Below are positions 1-7,992 of a DNA stretch of 64,000 nt, one piece after another; the first letter of the stretch is position 1, and every line of letters begins with the position of its first letter. Source of the stretch: Chloroflexi bacterium HGW-Chloroflexi-6 (GTDB lineage Bacteria > Chloroflexota > Anaerolineae > Anaerolineales > Villigracilaceae); the NCBI GenBank assembly GCA_002840685.1, contig PHBU01000002.1:186001-250000 (forward strand), given 5' to 3'. A model generated the notes under the pieces. That model did no database searches. It worked only from the letters and a program-made list of their open reading frames with translations, and was not told where the DNA came from. Both the position numbers and the translations under genes were made by a program.

Positions 1-460
1 CCTCGATCATGAACTTGACATTGACCGGCAATTGACCGGTGCGAACAATGGCCTCGACCGCGTTCAGACAGGCCATGACCTGGCCCTTCATGTCTGATGC
101 GCCGCGCGCGTACAGGTTGTCGCCTTTGAGCGTGGCTGTGAAAGGCTCGGTGTGCCACAGATCGAGCGGGTCTACCGGCTGGACATCATAATGCCCGTAG
201 ATCAAGACAGTCGGTTTGCCGGGCGCGCCCAGCCACTCTCCGTAAACCACGGGATACCCCGTAGTGGGCATTACCTCGGCGCGTTCCATGCCGAGGGCCT
301 TGAGCCGCATTGCCACCCATTCGGCAGTTTTATAAATTTCGTTTTTGTGCTCGTCAGAAGTTGAAATCGAGCCAAATGAAAGCATCTCTTGCAGGCTGCC
401 TAAAAACTCTGCATCATGCTGGTGCGCGTATTTCAGCGCTGCTTGTAAATGGTCACTCAT
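1..460 (-). CDS. M20 family metallopeptidase (dipeptidase), N-terminal part only
   Basis: Too incomplete for the ORF track because its 3' end lies outside the window. Reading the minus strand from the ATG at 458-460 gives about 153 residues with the M20 landmarks: 'YGHYDVQP' (metal-binding His-x-Asp, around residue 90) followed by 'LYARGASDMKGQ' (the bridging-Asp region). M20 enzymes are zinc aminopeptidases/dipeptidases, usually cytoplasmic; the 'DVQPVDPLDLWHTEPF' stretch resembles the CNDP-type dipeptidase branch. An AGGCAG Shine-Dalgarno-like run precedes the ATG. The next gene upstream ends 14 bp away on the same strand, so co-transcription is likely. Exact substrate cannot be told. Confidence 0.9.
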   Translation of the reverse strand, partial: MSDHLQAALKYAHQHDAEFLGSLQEMLSFGSISTSDEHKNEIYKTAEWVAMRLKALGMERAEVMPTTGYPVVYGEWLGAPGKPTVLIYGHYDVQPVDPLDLWHTEPFTATLKGDNLYARGASDMKGQVMACLNAVEAIVRTGQLPVNVKFMIE

Positions 461-474
461 TTATCTGCCTCTTG

Positions 475-1041
475 TCACTTCAGTTTGCCATACAAAAACC
501 AGAAATTATCCGCTGGGAAAGCGGATTCGAGCCCCGCTTCCCACAAAAAGCCACTTTTTATTAAGTTTGCCCGCAAGAAAATATCCAGGTCGTTGAGCGC
601 GGCCTGCTCTTGAGGCGAATTGATTTCGCTCAACAGAAGCTGCAGGATGACTCGTCCGCGGACTGCGCCGGTGTAATCGGCCGGGTTCTCGCCCGGGGCC
701 GATCGCCATTCGCTGATGGATTCGCTCCATAGCCGCAGCCTGTTGTGTGTTTCTCTGAGGGCTTTCTTTTCCCAGGCTGTGCGCCATTTCGCGCGGACCA
801 GGTCCAGCTCTCTCTGCCAGTTGTGCGCGGCGGATGGGTTGAGCGCTTCAGCGCGGCGCAGGGCCAGCAGCAGCGCGCCGGGAGTCAGGCGCGGCAGGGA
901 GTTGCCCAGGGGCCAGTACAGCTCTTCCGAAAGCAGGTAATCCTGTAATTCGGTCAGGGCGGTTTCGATAAAACGGGAATCGCGCTCGAGACTGGTCATC
1001 GGCTGATAAAAATGGGCAACCTGAAAGGGCTGCCCATCCAA
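475..1041 (-). CDS. Conserved-looking hypothetical protein, 188 aa
   Basis: No family recognised. The protein is soluble, rich in Leu, Arg and Glu, with no signal peptide or membrane span, and has a helical look throughout ('TALTELQDYLLSEELYWPLG'). It begins one base after the stop of the solute-binding protein and sits 14 bp before the M20 peptidase, so the three probably form one transcript. The start may be the ATG at 1041 (weak AAGAG upstream, inside the preceding gene) or an internal ATG giving 'MTSLERDSRF'. A link with peptide uptake or peptide cleavage is only suggested by position. Confidence 0.7.
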   Translation of the reverse strand: MDGQPFQVAHFYQPMTSLERDSRFIETALTELQDYLLSEELYWPLGNSLPRLTPGALLLALRRAEALNPSAAHNWQRELDLVRAKWRTAWEKKALRETHNRLRLWSESISEWRSAPGENPADYTGAVRGRVILQLLLSEINSPQEQAALNDLDIFLRANLIKSGFLWEAGLESAFPADNFWFLYGKLK

Positions 1042-1042
1042 A

Positions 1043-2728
1043 TTACTCTTGTATTTCGACGGTGGGTTCGGGTGCGCGTCTTGTCACCAGGTACCAACTC
1101 GCGAAGGTTTGGAAGCGGTCGCTGGTGTCGAAGAGCGGCGGCACCTGGACCCCCAGAACCTGTTGATCGACCGCGTATGAATAGACGGGATAGAACAAGG
1201 GCAGGGCGGGCAATTCCTTGGCAAAAACCACCTGGAAGTTGCGATACAGGCGGGTACGCACTGCGTAATCGGTATTGGTGCGGGCCTGTTCGAGAAATTC
1301 GCTGGCCGTGCGGTTATCCCATTGCGAGTAGTTCTGCCCGCCAACCGCCTCTGACTGATGCCAGAAGGGGTAGGGATCGGGGTCGGGGGTGCGCGCCAGG
1401 TTCATATCGACCAACGCTGCATCGTAGTTGCGTGTATTCAGGCGGTCATTGACCAACTGTTCATAGGGCAGGGCTTCGAGGGTCACTTCAACGCCGAGAT
1501 CACGCCAGTTTTCGAAAATATACTGGGCAATTGCGCTGTGCAGCGCATCATCGGGGTGGATCAGGGTTATTTTTAGCGGGTTGCCGTCTTTATCCGCGCG
1601 AACGGTGCCGCCTTCTGCCGGGATGGTGTAGCCATTGGCCTTGAGCATGTTGATGGCCGCTTCGGGGTCGTAAACCACTCTCTCGATGCCATCGTAAAAT
1701 GCCCAGGTTCCGGGGAAGATCGGTCCGTCGGCGATAATGCCTTGCCCGAGCAGGAATCGGTCAATGATCCGCTGACGGTTGAGGCCGGTCAACAGCGCGC
1801 GACGCAGCTTTTCGTCTTGCAGAAATGTTTTTTCAGGGTTGTTCAAGTTGAGCAGGATCATGCTCATTTCTGGCAGTCGTCCCGAATAGCTTGAAAGGCC
1901 GGGGATGGCCAGGGCCTGGTTGAGCACATCCAGCGAAACTTCGCTGATCGCCAAAACTTCGCCTTCGCGATAGGCTTCCAGCGCGCTCTGGCTGTTGGGG
2001 AAATAACGGAAAACAACTTTCTCAATGAAAGCGCTGCTGCCGTAGTAACGGTCAAAAAGACTTAGCTCCAGGCCCGTTACCTGGCCGTTTTCGACGATCA
2101 GGCGGTCGAACTTATACGGGCCGCTCCCGATCGGGGAAAGGTTGAAGGGCGCGGCGGCCATTTCGGCGGCAGGGGTGCCTTCCAATATGTGGCGAGGCAC
2201 GATGCCGAAGGTCAGATAGTCGAAGAAAGGGGCGAACGGTTCTGGAAGTATGAATTGCAGCGTGTACTGGTTGAGTTGTTTGATCTCAATCTTTTTCCAC
2301 AATTCGCGCACATCCGCCGGGAAGAAGGATGAATCGTCCTTGATCATCTCGATCGTGAAGAGCACGTCTTCTGCCGTGACGGGTTGGCCGTCGTGCCAGT
2401 AGGCGTTTTCGCGCAGCGAAACATTATAGATGATTCCGTCTTGTGAGACGCCCATCGCGCTTGCCAGGTCAGGCACGGGCAGGCCGCGCGCATCGAACCT
2501 GAGCAGGCTGCTGAAGATGAGACGGTTTACGTCCCGGTCTGGGGCGTTATTTTGCTCGAGCAGCGGATTGAGTCGGCTGATCGAACCAACCAGCGCCTCA
2601 GAATATACGCCCCCTGAGGCGGGTTGCGGCAGGAAAATTTGCTGCCCAGGTTCCTGGGTGACCAGCAAAACCCCTACAATAATCAACGTGATAAGGATGA
2701 TCAGGAATTGCCAGCGAAGTTTTTTCAT
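1043..2728 (-). CDS. ABC transporter substrate-binding protein, family 5 (peptide/oligopeptide type)
   Basis: About 561 aa from the chosen ATG at 2728 ('MKKLRWQFLIILITL'), which puts a basic N-region and hydrophobic segment at the very start; the track ORF begins 15 codons earlier inside a hairpin and is less likely. The N-terminal segment has no obvious lipobox, so it may be a membrane anchor or a plain signal peptide. Family 5 hallmarks are visible: 'YNVSLRENAYWHDGQPVTAED' region near residue 110 (shown by its core WHDGQPVTAEDV), 'NLNNPEKTFLQDEKLRRAL' and a C-terminal domain with 'PDPYPFWHQSE'. These proteins bind peptides or similar ligands outside the membrane. No permease or ATPase genes are next to it in the window, so its partners must lie elsewhere; the M20 peptidase downstream fits peptide use. 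Confidence 0.88.
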   Translation of the reverse strand: MKKLRWQFLIILITLIIVGVLLVTQEPGQQIFLPQPASGGVYSEALVGSISRLNPLLEQNNAPDRDVNRLIFSSLLRFDARGLPVPDLASAMGVSQDGIIYNVSLRENAYWHDGQPVTAEDVLFTIEMIKDDSSFFPADVRELWKKIEIKQLNQYTLQFILPEPFAPFFDYLTFGIVPRHILEGTPAAEMAAAPFNLSPIGSGPYKFDRLIVENGQVTGLELSLFDRYYGSSAFIEKVVFRYFPNSQSALEAYREGEVLAISEVSLDVLNQALAIPGLSSYSGRLPEMSMILLNLNNPEKTFLQDEKLRRALLTGLNRQRIIDRFLLGQGIIADGPIFPGTWAFYDGIERVVYDPEAAINMLKANGYTIPAEGGTVRADKDGNPLKITLIHPDDALHSAIAQYIFENWRDLGVEVTLEALPYEQLVNDRLNTRNYDAALVDMNLARTPDPDPYPFWHQSEAVGGQNYSQWDNRTASEFLEQARTNTDYAVRTRLYRNFQVVFAKELPALPLFYPVYSYAVDQQVLGVQVPPLFDTSDRFQTFASWYLVTRRAPEPTVEIQE

Positions 2729-2734
2729 AAGCAA

Positions 2735-2795
2735 AAGAAAGGCCCCTGCCCCCAAGCCAGGCCTTGCGGCCAAACCCGGATGCGCGGCCTTTCTT
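2735..2795 (-). terminator. Hairpin between secG and the solute-binding protein gene
   Basis: Perfect 10 bp inverted repeat AAGAAAGGCC (2735-2744) and GGCCTTTCTT (2786-2795) with a 41 base GC-rich loop. On the minus strand the second arm runs into TTTCTTTTGC, so it can act as an intrinsic terminator after secG. It overlaps the upstream extension of the next ORF, which argues for the later ATG at 2728. Confidence 0.55.
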
Positions 2796-2818
2796 AATCC
2801 TATCTGTAGTGGGAAGTC

Positions 2819-3043
2819 TTAGCGACCCAGGAAGATGGCAGTGATCGCAAGAACAAAGAACAAGACGCTTAATGCAATCGTAACGCGAAAAAGAACACGT
2901 TCGACGCCGCGGCGGGCAGTGAAAACGGAGCCGGTGTCAGCGCCGGTCAGTCCGCCCAGACCAGCGCCTTTGCTTTGCAAAATAACGCTTGCGATCAGGG
3001 CGATGGATGTGATGATCAAACCAATATCAATGAATGTTGCCAT
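2819..3043 (-). CDS. secG: Preprotein translocase subunit SecG
   Basis: 74 aa, the usual SecG size. Two transmembrane helices (about residues 5-22 and 50-70) are separated by the conserved cytoplasmic loop 'ILQSKGAGLGGLTGAD', typical of SecG ('QSG/KGAGLGGxxG'). SecG joins SecYE in the inner membrane and aids SecA-driven export. AGGAGG lies upstream of the ATG. It stands alone between a terminator-like hairpin and a gap of about 90 bp, a common setting for this gene. Confidence 0.95.
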   Translation of the reverse strand: MATFIDIGLIITSIALIASVILQSKGAGLGGLTGADTGSVFTARRGVERVLFRVTIALSVLFFVLAITAIFLGR

Positions 3044-3134
3044 TTTTGTGATTAGCCTCCTGCTAGATTAACTGCGTCATTATATTGGGCTTTCGACAAA
3101 TCGTCAACTGCGAGGTTGATCTGACGGGGCTGTC

Positions 3135-3854
3135 TTACCAGGGCCACCCATTTCCGGCGTGGTCCACCATCACCAGCCGGTCTTCATCGGCCCGCTGGCC
3201 CAAAAAGACCGGAAAGGCTCGAGCGGCTGATTCCTCCGGCTCCAGATCGGCCTCGGTGTTTTTCGTTCCGCCGATATACGAGCGGACCCAGCCCGGATGA
3301 TAAACACGGAAGGTGTAGCCTTCGGGCTGCAAAGCGTTGAAAAGGAGCTTGATTTGCATGTTCAGCGCCGCTTTTGACATGCAATAGCCGAACCAGGAGC
3401 TGCGCTCTGCACGAGTGATGCTGCCTGCTTCTGAAGAGACGAAGCACAGCCGCTTGAGAGTGCCGTGGTCCATCAGCGGCAGAAAGGCTTCCACAACCCG
3501 CAGCGGCCCCAGGGCGTTGACATCGTACAGGCGCTGCATTTCGGCGTAATCTTGCGCTTCGCGGATTGGGATGGTTGATGTGGGCGAGTTGACTCCTGCG
3601 TTGTTGATCAGCACATCCACATGCCCTGTGAGCGCCGCCACAGCCTGCGCAGCGGCCCGGACAGATTCTGATGACCTGACATCCAGCGGAACAAGATGCA
3701 GGGTTTGGGGGTATTGCTTTGCCAGATTGGACAGTTCGGGCCATTCAGGCAGGTACTGACCGGCAAAAACCCGCCAGCCTTGTTCGAGTAACCCGGCGCA
3801 CAAGGCAAGCCCCAGGCCGCGATCTCCACCGGTAACAAAAACTGTGTGTTGCAT
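3135..3854 (-). CDS. Short-chain dehydrogenase/reductase (SDR)
   Basis: About 239 aa from the ATG at 3854, which is preceded by AAGGAG; the longer track ORF would run into the upstream ThuA gene. Classical SDR features in order: nucleotide-binding 'VTGGDRGLGLALC' at the N-terminus, 'INNAGVNSP' (NNAG motif, about residue 75), catalytic Ser in 'CFVSSEAGSI', and 'YCMSKAALN' (YxxxK catalytic pair, here Y-C-M-S-K). Oxidoreductase using NAD(P)H; substrate unknown. The start lies 21 bp after the end of the ThuA-like gene, so they are probably co-transcribed. Confidence 0.9.
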   Translation of the reverse strand: MQHTVFVTGGDRGLGLALCAGLLEQGWRVFAGQYLPEWPELSNLAKQYPQTLHLVPLDVRSSESVRAAAQAVAALTGHVDVLINNAGVNSPTSTIPIREAQDYAEMQRLYDVNALGPLRVVEAFLPLMDHGTLKRLCFVSSEAGSITRAERSSWFGYCMSKAALNMQIKLLFNALQPEGYTFRVYHPGWVRSYIGGTKNTEADLEPEESAARAFPVFLGQRADEDRLVMVDHAGNGWPW

Positions 3855-3874
3855 GCGATGATTTCTCCTTGAAA

Positions 3875-4507
3875 TTAGAGCAGCTTGGCGCACCAGCGCA
3901 AGCTATTGAGCAGTAAAACTTGAAAGGATGGGTGCAGCCAGACTTCCAGGTTGTGACCCGGCGTCAAGACGGCAACCCGCCCTTCGCCTTCTGTCCGTCG
4001 CCAGGCGCCGGGCTGTTGCCCGTGTTCAGAGCGAGTGCTCATAAAGATATCGGCCTGTTGATTATCGAGCGTTATGAAATAATGCTCGTCTTGCAGTGTG
4101 AACGGATCGACCCCTGCGCAAAGCGGATGCCCCGGCGCTGGGACAATGGTCACCGGGCACTGCTCGGGATGGTGACTGAACACTCCGCCCAGTAAGCTGC
4201 GCAGTACGGGCGTTTGCTCGTAACCGGCAGTGCCCGAGTGAATGGCCAGCAGCCCGTTCCCCTTGCGGATATGCTCCGCAAAGGCCGCCTGGACAGAATC
4301 AGTCATCCAGCCGGTTTGATCGGCGGCTGAGATGTTGTTGGATTTGGCCAGGATCACCAGCGGGTAGGCCGCCATTCGTTCTGCGGACCAGTCGCGGGCG
4401 TTCTCGATCCAATCGAAGGTAAACGGATGCTCTTTTAACGCTCCCAAACCCGTTTGGGGGACCCGGGCTGGATGCCAATAATCGTCACACAAAACCAGGG
4501 TTTGCAT
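3875..4507 (-). CDS. ThuA-like domain protein (trehalose-utilisation family)
   Basis: 210 aa, a single ThuA domain with glutamine-amidotransferase-like fold. Visible marks: 'LVLCDDYWHPA' at the N-terminus, 'GNGLLAIHSGTAGYE' near the middle (the equivalent of the nucleophile elbow, lacking a Cys), 'DEHYFITLD', and a C-terminal 'LTPGHNLEVWLHPSFQ', typical of the family. ThuA proteins are linked with sugar (trehalose/sucrose) breakdown in rhizobia, but a reaction is not established for most members. Here it precedes an SDR gene, a common pairing in sugar oxidation clusters; this functional link is inference. Confidence 0.85.
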   Translation of the reverse strand: MQTLVLCDDYWHPARVPQTGLGALKEHPFTFDWIENARDWSAERMAAYPLVILAKSNNISAADQTGWMTDSVQAAFAEHIRKGNGLLAIHSGTAGYEQTPVLRSLLGGVFSHHPEQCPVTIVPAPGHPLCAGVDPFTLQDEHYFITLDNQQADIFMSTRSEHGQQPGAWRRTEGEGRVAVLTPGHNLEVWLHPSFQVLLLNSLRWCAKLL

Positions 4508-4579
4508 AATATCTCCGGGAGTTAAACATCGGGCCCGCCCTTGTGCGCATCCACTGCCAATGCGGCAACATGCAATCGT

Positions 4580-5218
4580 TTAGCTGGCTGCTGCCTGATC
4601 GTGATCGCGGATATCGCGCGCAAACCCGCTCAGGACAGCCAGAAGGGGCAGCCCAAGGTTGCAAAAGAAAAAGAGAACGAAGCTCAATGCGATCATGGCC
4701 TGATTGAATAAATACCCAAGAACCCATCCACCCACGGACCAGGCCATAAAAGCGAACATAGCCCAGGGCCATAACTTTGCCAGCCGGTTCAGAGTTCTGG
4801 CCGGGAAACGCGCCCGCCAAAAGCTGAGCGATGAGTTTATGCCGGTTCCGGCAAACCCCGCAATCATGCCGGTAAAAACGGGAATAAAGCCTCCGCCGAC
4901 AAGCAGCAGGGGGATGGATAGCAAGATCAAAAACAGGCCGCTATTTTTCCGCTGCATGAACGCAGCCGCCCAAACAACGATGATCAGGGAGATGATGATC
5001 GCAAGCATCCCGGTGGTGCGAAAGTTAGGGATGAGTGTCATCGCCGGCAGGCAGGCGTGCCAGATCTCATCCTCCAGGCAAGGCGCCGGGATGGCCTGGA
5101 TCTTGATCCCGTTTGGTGCAACAGATCCCTGCAGTGTTTCAAAAATGCCATGCGCAGCGCCCAGAATGCCTGCGTAGATCCCAATAATTGAAGCTGTGGT
5201 TCTGGTTGCTGTGTTCAT
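4580..5218 (-). CDS. Polytopic membrane protein, unknown function, 212 aa
   Basis: Not recognised. About six hydrophobic segments: residues 8-28, 64-86, 92-112, 113-125, 150-172 and 176-200. The N-terminal part carries a longer outside-type loop with two cysteines ('APCLEDEIWHACLPAM'). It starts at an ATG preceded by AGGATAAAGA and ends about 70 bp before the ThuA gene. No transport motif is apparent. Confidence 0.72.
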   Translation of the reverse strand: MNTATRTTASIIGIYAGILGAAHGIFETLQGSVAPNGIKIQAIPAPCLEDEIWHACLPAMTLIPNFRTTGMLAIIISLIIVVWAAAFMQRKNSGLFLILLSIPLLLVGGGFIPVFTGMIAGFAGTGINSSLSFWRARFPARTLNRLAKLWPWAMFAFMAWSVGGWVLGYLFNQAMIALSFVLFFFCNLGLPLLAVLSGFARDIRDHDQAAAS

Positions 5219-5271
5219 TCTTTATCCTGATATGTTTTGGCGGCAGTCTCCAGCCTTCAGTGCGCGCTGCG

Positions 5272-6057
5272 TTAAGCTGTGCCCTTTACTGCCCACGCTC
5301 TCGCGTTAAGAGAGATTGACCCATCATCACCCATGGGTAACGAATTACGCAATTTATCTTCAAGTTTTTGCCTGTTTATTGGATCCAGACCCATTGTGTA
5401 AGTGGGGGCTGGACCAACATTGCCGAGAAATGGTTGCCAATAATCATCGAAGTTTTGGAAAACAGTTTTTACTTCAATTGCTGTTGTCTCAACCTGCTTC
5501 AAGCCGACTTCTTGGGCAAGAGATTCGAGTTGTCCTTCCCGGCAAAGTGGAAACCGGATGCCCTCGTCAAGATCATGGGCGTTATTGTCAAGTTCTACGG
5601 CGGCATCCCAAAAATGGCGTAACATTTGCATGCCATGGGCATAATCCCAAAGAAATATCCCGATTTTGCCGCCAGGTTTTGTTACTCTCAGCATTTCCGA
5701 GATTGCGACTTTGGGTTGTGGTACAAAATTGAGAACCAGCCCAGACACAGCGGCGTCAATGGAATTCGAATCCAGTTCCAACGATTGGGCCAAACCAACT
5801 CTAAATTGTACAATAGGATTGGTTATCGAACGCCGTGCGTGTGAAATAAAATCGCTGGAAGAATCGATAGAAATAATTTCTTTTGGCTGATATGTTTCTA
5901 AAATATGTGCGGTCAGTGAACCTGTGCCGCAACCTACGTCCAGCCAACTGCGAGCAGGGCTGACCGCAAGCCAGCTCAAAAACTTTTGAGCAACAAGAGC
6001 GCTCCAACGCCCCATAAACCTTTCGTAGGCAATTCCACTTAACCATGGATCATTCAT
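5272..6057 (-). CDS. Class I SAM-dependent methyltransferase
   Basis: 261 aa. Motif I is clear ('LDVGCGTGSLTAHIL', about residue 38), followed by the acidic motif II region ('IISIDSSSDFI'), and the later 'ISEMLRVTKPGGKIGIFLWD' typical of UbiE/Methyltransf_11 small-molecule methyltransferases. GGAG lies 12-13 bases before the ATG. Acceptor substrate unknown. It stands about 140 bp downstream of the SnoaL-like gene on the same strand, with a diverged intergenic repeat between. Confidence 0.9.
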   Translation of the reverse strand: MNDPWLSGIAYERFMGRWSALVAQKFLSWLAVSPARSWLDVGCGTGSLTAHILETYQPKEIISIDSSSDFISHARRSITNPIVQFRVGLAQSLELDSNSIDAAVSGLVLNFVPQPKVAISEMLRVTKPGGKIGIFLWDYAHGMQMLRHFWDAAVELDNNAHDLDEGIRFPLCREGQLESLAQEVGLKQVETTAIEVKTVFQNFDDYWQPFLGNVGPAPTYTMGLDPINRQKLEDKLRNSLPMGDDGSISLNARAWAVKGTA

Positions 6058-6100
6058 TAATTACAAAATTCTCCTGTCTCCTTCTATTCATGGAATGAAC

Positions 6101-6165
6101 AGCCCAACGTTTTGCCATGTGGGGGACTGAGGCTGGGGCGGACGTGGTCTCTGGTAGTTCATTCA
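6101..6165. repeat. Diverged copy of the intergenic repeat of the 6-14 kb region
   Basis: The run GTGGGGGACTGAGGC..GGGGCGGACGTGG aligns by eye with the better copies downstream (for example GTGGGGACTGG..GCCGGGCGTGG at about 13080). It starts with GCCCAACG. Weak but recognisable, between the methyltransferase and SnoaL genes. Confidence 0.4.
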
Positions 6166-6199
6166 AGGCTGGCCGACAAGCGCCATCCCAGGCGATTTT

Positions 6200-6589
6200 T
6201 CAGCCCTTAACATACGAAAACTTCTCGGCCACTTTGCCGTCCCGCACCCGCAACACATCTATTCCTCGAATATGACCAGACTTGCCATCTTGTTCCACCC
6301 AGCGATATTGCCATCGCACCAAGCAACGATCTCCACAGGCAAACATTTCCTCGGTTTCAAAGCTGGCCTGGGAAGAAGAAGCAAAGAATTTCTCCCAAAA
6401 ATCTCGAACGGCTTTATGCCCGACGTAGCGTTCACCGTCTGGGGCCGGGTAGGTGTTTTCAAAGACACAGTCTTCGGTCATGTTTGCCATTATCATGGTC
6501 ACATCGTGCTGATTGAAGGCCGCATTAAATCTTTGGACAGCTGCCAGGGTTGATTGGGTCAATATATCATCCTGTAAGTTTTCCGGCAT
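6200..6589 (-). CDS. SnoaL-like / nuclear transport factor 2 family protein
   Basis: 129 aa, the normal size of a stand-alone NTF2-fold domain. Typical pattern: 'VQRFNAAFNQHDVTMIMANM' helix region, 'DCVFENTYPAPDGERYVGH', 'FWEKFFASSSQASFETEEMF', then 'CLVRWQYRW' and a C-terminal 'GIDVLRVRDGKVAEKFSYV'. Such proteins include small isomerases, hydrolases and binding proteins; the exact activity is unknown. Strong AGGAG before the ATG. It lies just downstream (on the minus strand) of the first 125 bp direct repeat, which contains a possible promoter. Confidence 0.85.
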   Translation of the reverse strand: MPENLQDDILTQSTLAAVQRFNAAFNQHDVTMIMANMTEDCVFENTYPAPDGERYVGHKAVRDFWEKFFASSSQASFETEEMFACGDRCLVRWQYRWVEQDGKSGHIRGIDVLRVRDGKVAEKFSYVKG

Positions 6590-6718
6590 CGGTCATTCTC
6601 CTGAGTAAGGTTGAATCCATCCAAGGCGATTGAATCAACGATATAAAAACCGCCAATTAAATCGGGCACTTCTTGATTTGTCAGAAGAACCTAGTTTTGC
6701 AGGGTCGGACGTCAGTTA

Positions 6719-6843
6719 TGGCGGGTTTTACCCGCGGATTTGGCGGAAAAAGGCACACTGTGTAACGAGAAAAGTGTAGCATGAAGCCAGATCTATTTGC
6801 AAGACATTCCTGATTCACCGAGACGACAACATCGTTGTGGAAT
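6719..6843. repeat. 125 bp direct repeat, left copy
   Basis: About 90% identical by eye to 13848-13972, in the same orientation. Conserved core includes GTGTAACGAGAAAAGTGTAG and ATCTATTTGCAAGACATTCC; it ends with a small hairpin, ACAAC-ATC-GTTGT. The two copies bracket about 7 kb of accessory genes. Confidence 0.85.
6773..6802 (-). promoter_or_regulatory. Possible sigma-70-type promoter inside the 125 bp repeat
   Basis: On the minus strand TTGCAA, an 18 base spacer, then TACACT. Both hexamers match 4 of 6 consensus bases. It points at the SnoaL-like gene; the second repeat copy has the same hexamers pointing at the 117 aa membrane protein gene. Weak evidence, prediction only. Confidence 0.3.
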
Positions 6844-7152
6844 CGACTCAATGGGTAGTCAAGTTCCACTTACATTGCCCATGTCCGCAAGCGTGCAATC
6901 TGGCAAGCAGTGGTTTCAAAACCGTCACCAAGAAAAAAGGTCTCGCATCTGGAAAAAGATGCGAGACCTTTTTTTATTCACTTTTTTGCCCATCCCTTGA
7001 CACTGCTGTTAATATGTAATCGGTTGGAACCATCAATGCGTCCACGCGTTCGTTGGGTAATGCTCTATCGCAGTGAACCAAACTAAGCTGGCACCCCCAA
7101 ACGCGTAGCGTAGATCGGCGGTGAGCAGTAATTTGATCGCAGTTTTAGAAGT
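6844..7152. other. Gene-free stretch after the SUMF1-like gene
   Basis: Apart from the terminator at 6939-6975 I see no gene here. Short track ORFs in this interval have no recognisable product and differ in frame from any family. It contains GTTGGGTAATGC near 7050, superficially like a recombination core, but with no matching partner. Confidence 0.5.
6939..6975. terminator. Strong intrinsic terminator
   Basis: Stem GGTCTCGCATCT / AGATGCGAGACC (12 bp, 6939-6968), 6 base loop, followed on the plus strand by seven T; the minus strand side also has a T run (AAAAAA before the stem). It most likely ends the minus-strand transcript of the esterase and SUMF1-like genes. Confidence 0.8.
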
Positions 7153-7962
7153 TCATGGAGCAGGGTGAAGACATCGGAACCCAACAGTGCTGTACTTGCT
7201 CGACGGAGGGTAATAAGTACGAAATGCCGAACGCAAACCATCGGCGACAACATGCCAGCCGCCCCCACGTAGAACCCGGTACTCTCCATTTTCAGGTCCA
7301 GTAGGATTCTTGTGAGGTGAACTATGGTAATAGTCATTATCATACCAGTCATAGACCCACTCCCACACATTCCCGGCCATGTCCAACGCATTGTAAGGGC
7401 TGACACCTGTTGGATAACTACCAACAGCCACCGTCCGACCTACACAACTATTGGTTTTTAAGCCGCCATTTGTACGGTCACAATCCGGTTCAGCATTGCC
7501 CCACGGATATTGGCGTCCATCGGACCCTCGCGCGGCCTTCTCCCACTCCGCTTCCGTGGGCAAGCGCCGCCCGGCCCATGTACAATAGGCATTAGCGTCA
7601 TGCCAATCCACATAGATCACTGGATAATTGTCACCACCATTAGAATCACTCGGCTGACCGCACTTACCTGCCGCCTGACACTTGGTGTACATGCCTTGAG
7701 TCACTTCTGTCTGATCTATCCAATATGGATCCAGATACACGGTATGGGCGGGTTTTTCATCGCTGCCGCTAACATTGCTTCCCATTGTAAAATCGCCGCC
7801 CGGCACATAGACTTGCACCATGTTATCTATGGGGGCAATCCGGGTAGCGCCGGGTGCTATGGTAAGGGATATGGTGGGCGGCATCGACAGCAATGTTACT
7901 AGGCAGCCCAGCATGGCAATAATAAGGCATCCCAAAAAACAGATTTTTACCCTGTGGCTCAT
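7153..7962 (-). CDS. Formylglycine-generating-enzyme (SUMF1/FGE-sulfatase) domain lipoprotein
   Basis: 269 aa. Signal region 'CLIIAMLGCLV' contains a possible lipobox (LGC), then an FGE-sulfatase domain: 'VYVPGGDFTMGSNVSGSDEK' start, 'DQTEVTQGMYTKC', 'RRLPTEAEWEKAARG', 'MAGNVWEWVYDWY', and C-terminal 'GGGWHVVADGLRSAFR' with 'VGFRC'. True FGE oxidises a sulfatase Cys to formylglycine, while many bacterial members have other or no enzymatic roles. The catalytic Cys pair of genuine FGE is not clearly present, so a sulfatase-activating role is not claimed. It is 30 bp downstream of the esterase gene and both are exported lipoprotein-like, so a shared surface role is plausible. Confidence 0.88.
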   Translation of the reverse strand: MSHRVKICFLGCLIIAMLGCLVTLLSMPPTISLTIAPGATRIAPIDNMVQVYVPGGDFTMGSNVSGSDEKPAHTVYLDPYWIDQTEVTQGMYTKCQAAGKCGQPSDSNGGDNYPVIYVDWHDANAYCTWAGRRLPTEAEWEKAARGSDGRQYPWGNAEPDCDRTNGGLKTNSCVGRTVAVGSYPTGVSPYNALDMAGNVWEWVYDWYDNDYYHSSPHKNPTGPENGEYRVLRGGGWHVVADGLRSAFRTYYPPSSKYSTVGFRCLHPAP

Positions 7963-7992
7963 GGCTTTTTTATCAATATCGGAATCTCTCTG

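Noticed and set aside
500-545. tRNA T-arm-like string (GCGGATTCGAGCCCCGC) on the plus strand
   Set aside because: It lies within the coding region of the 188 aa protein; no acceptor, D-arm or anticodon stem could be formed around it.
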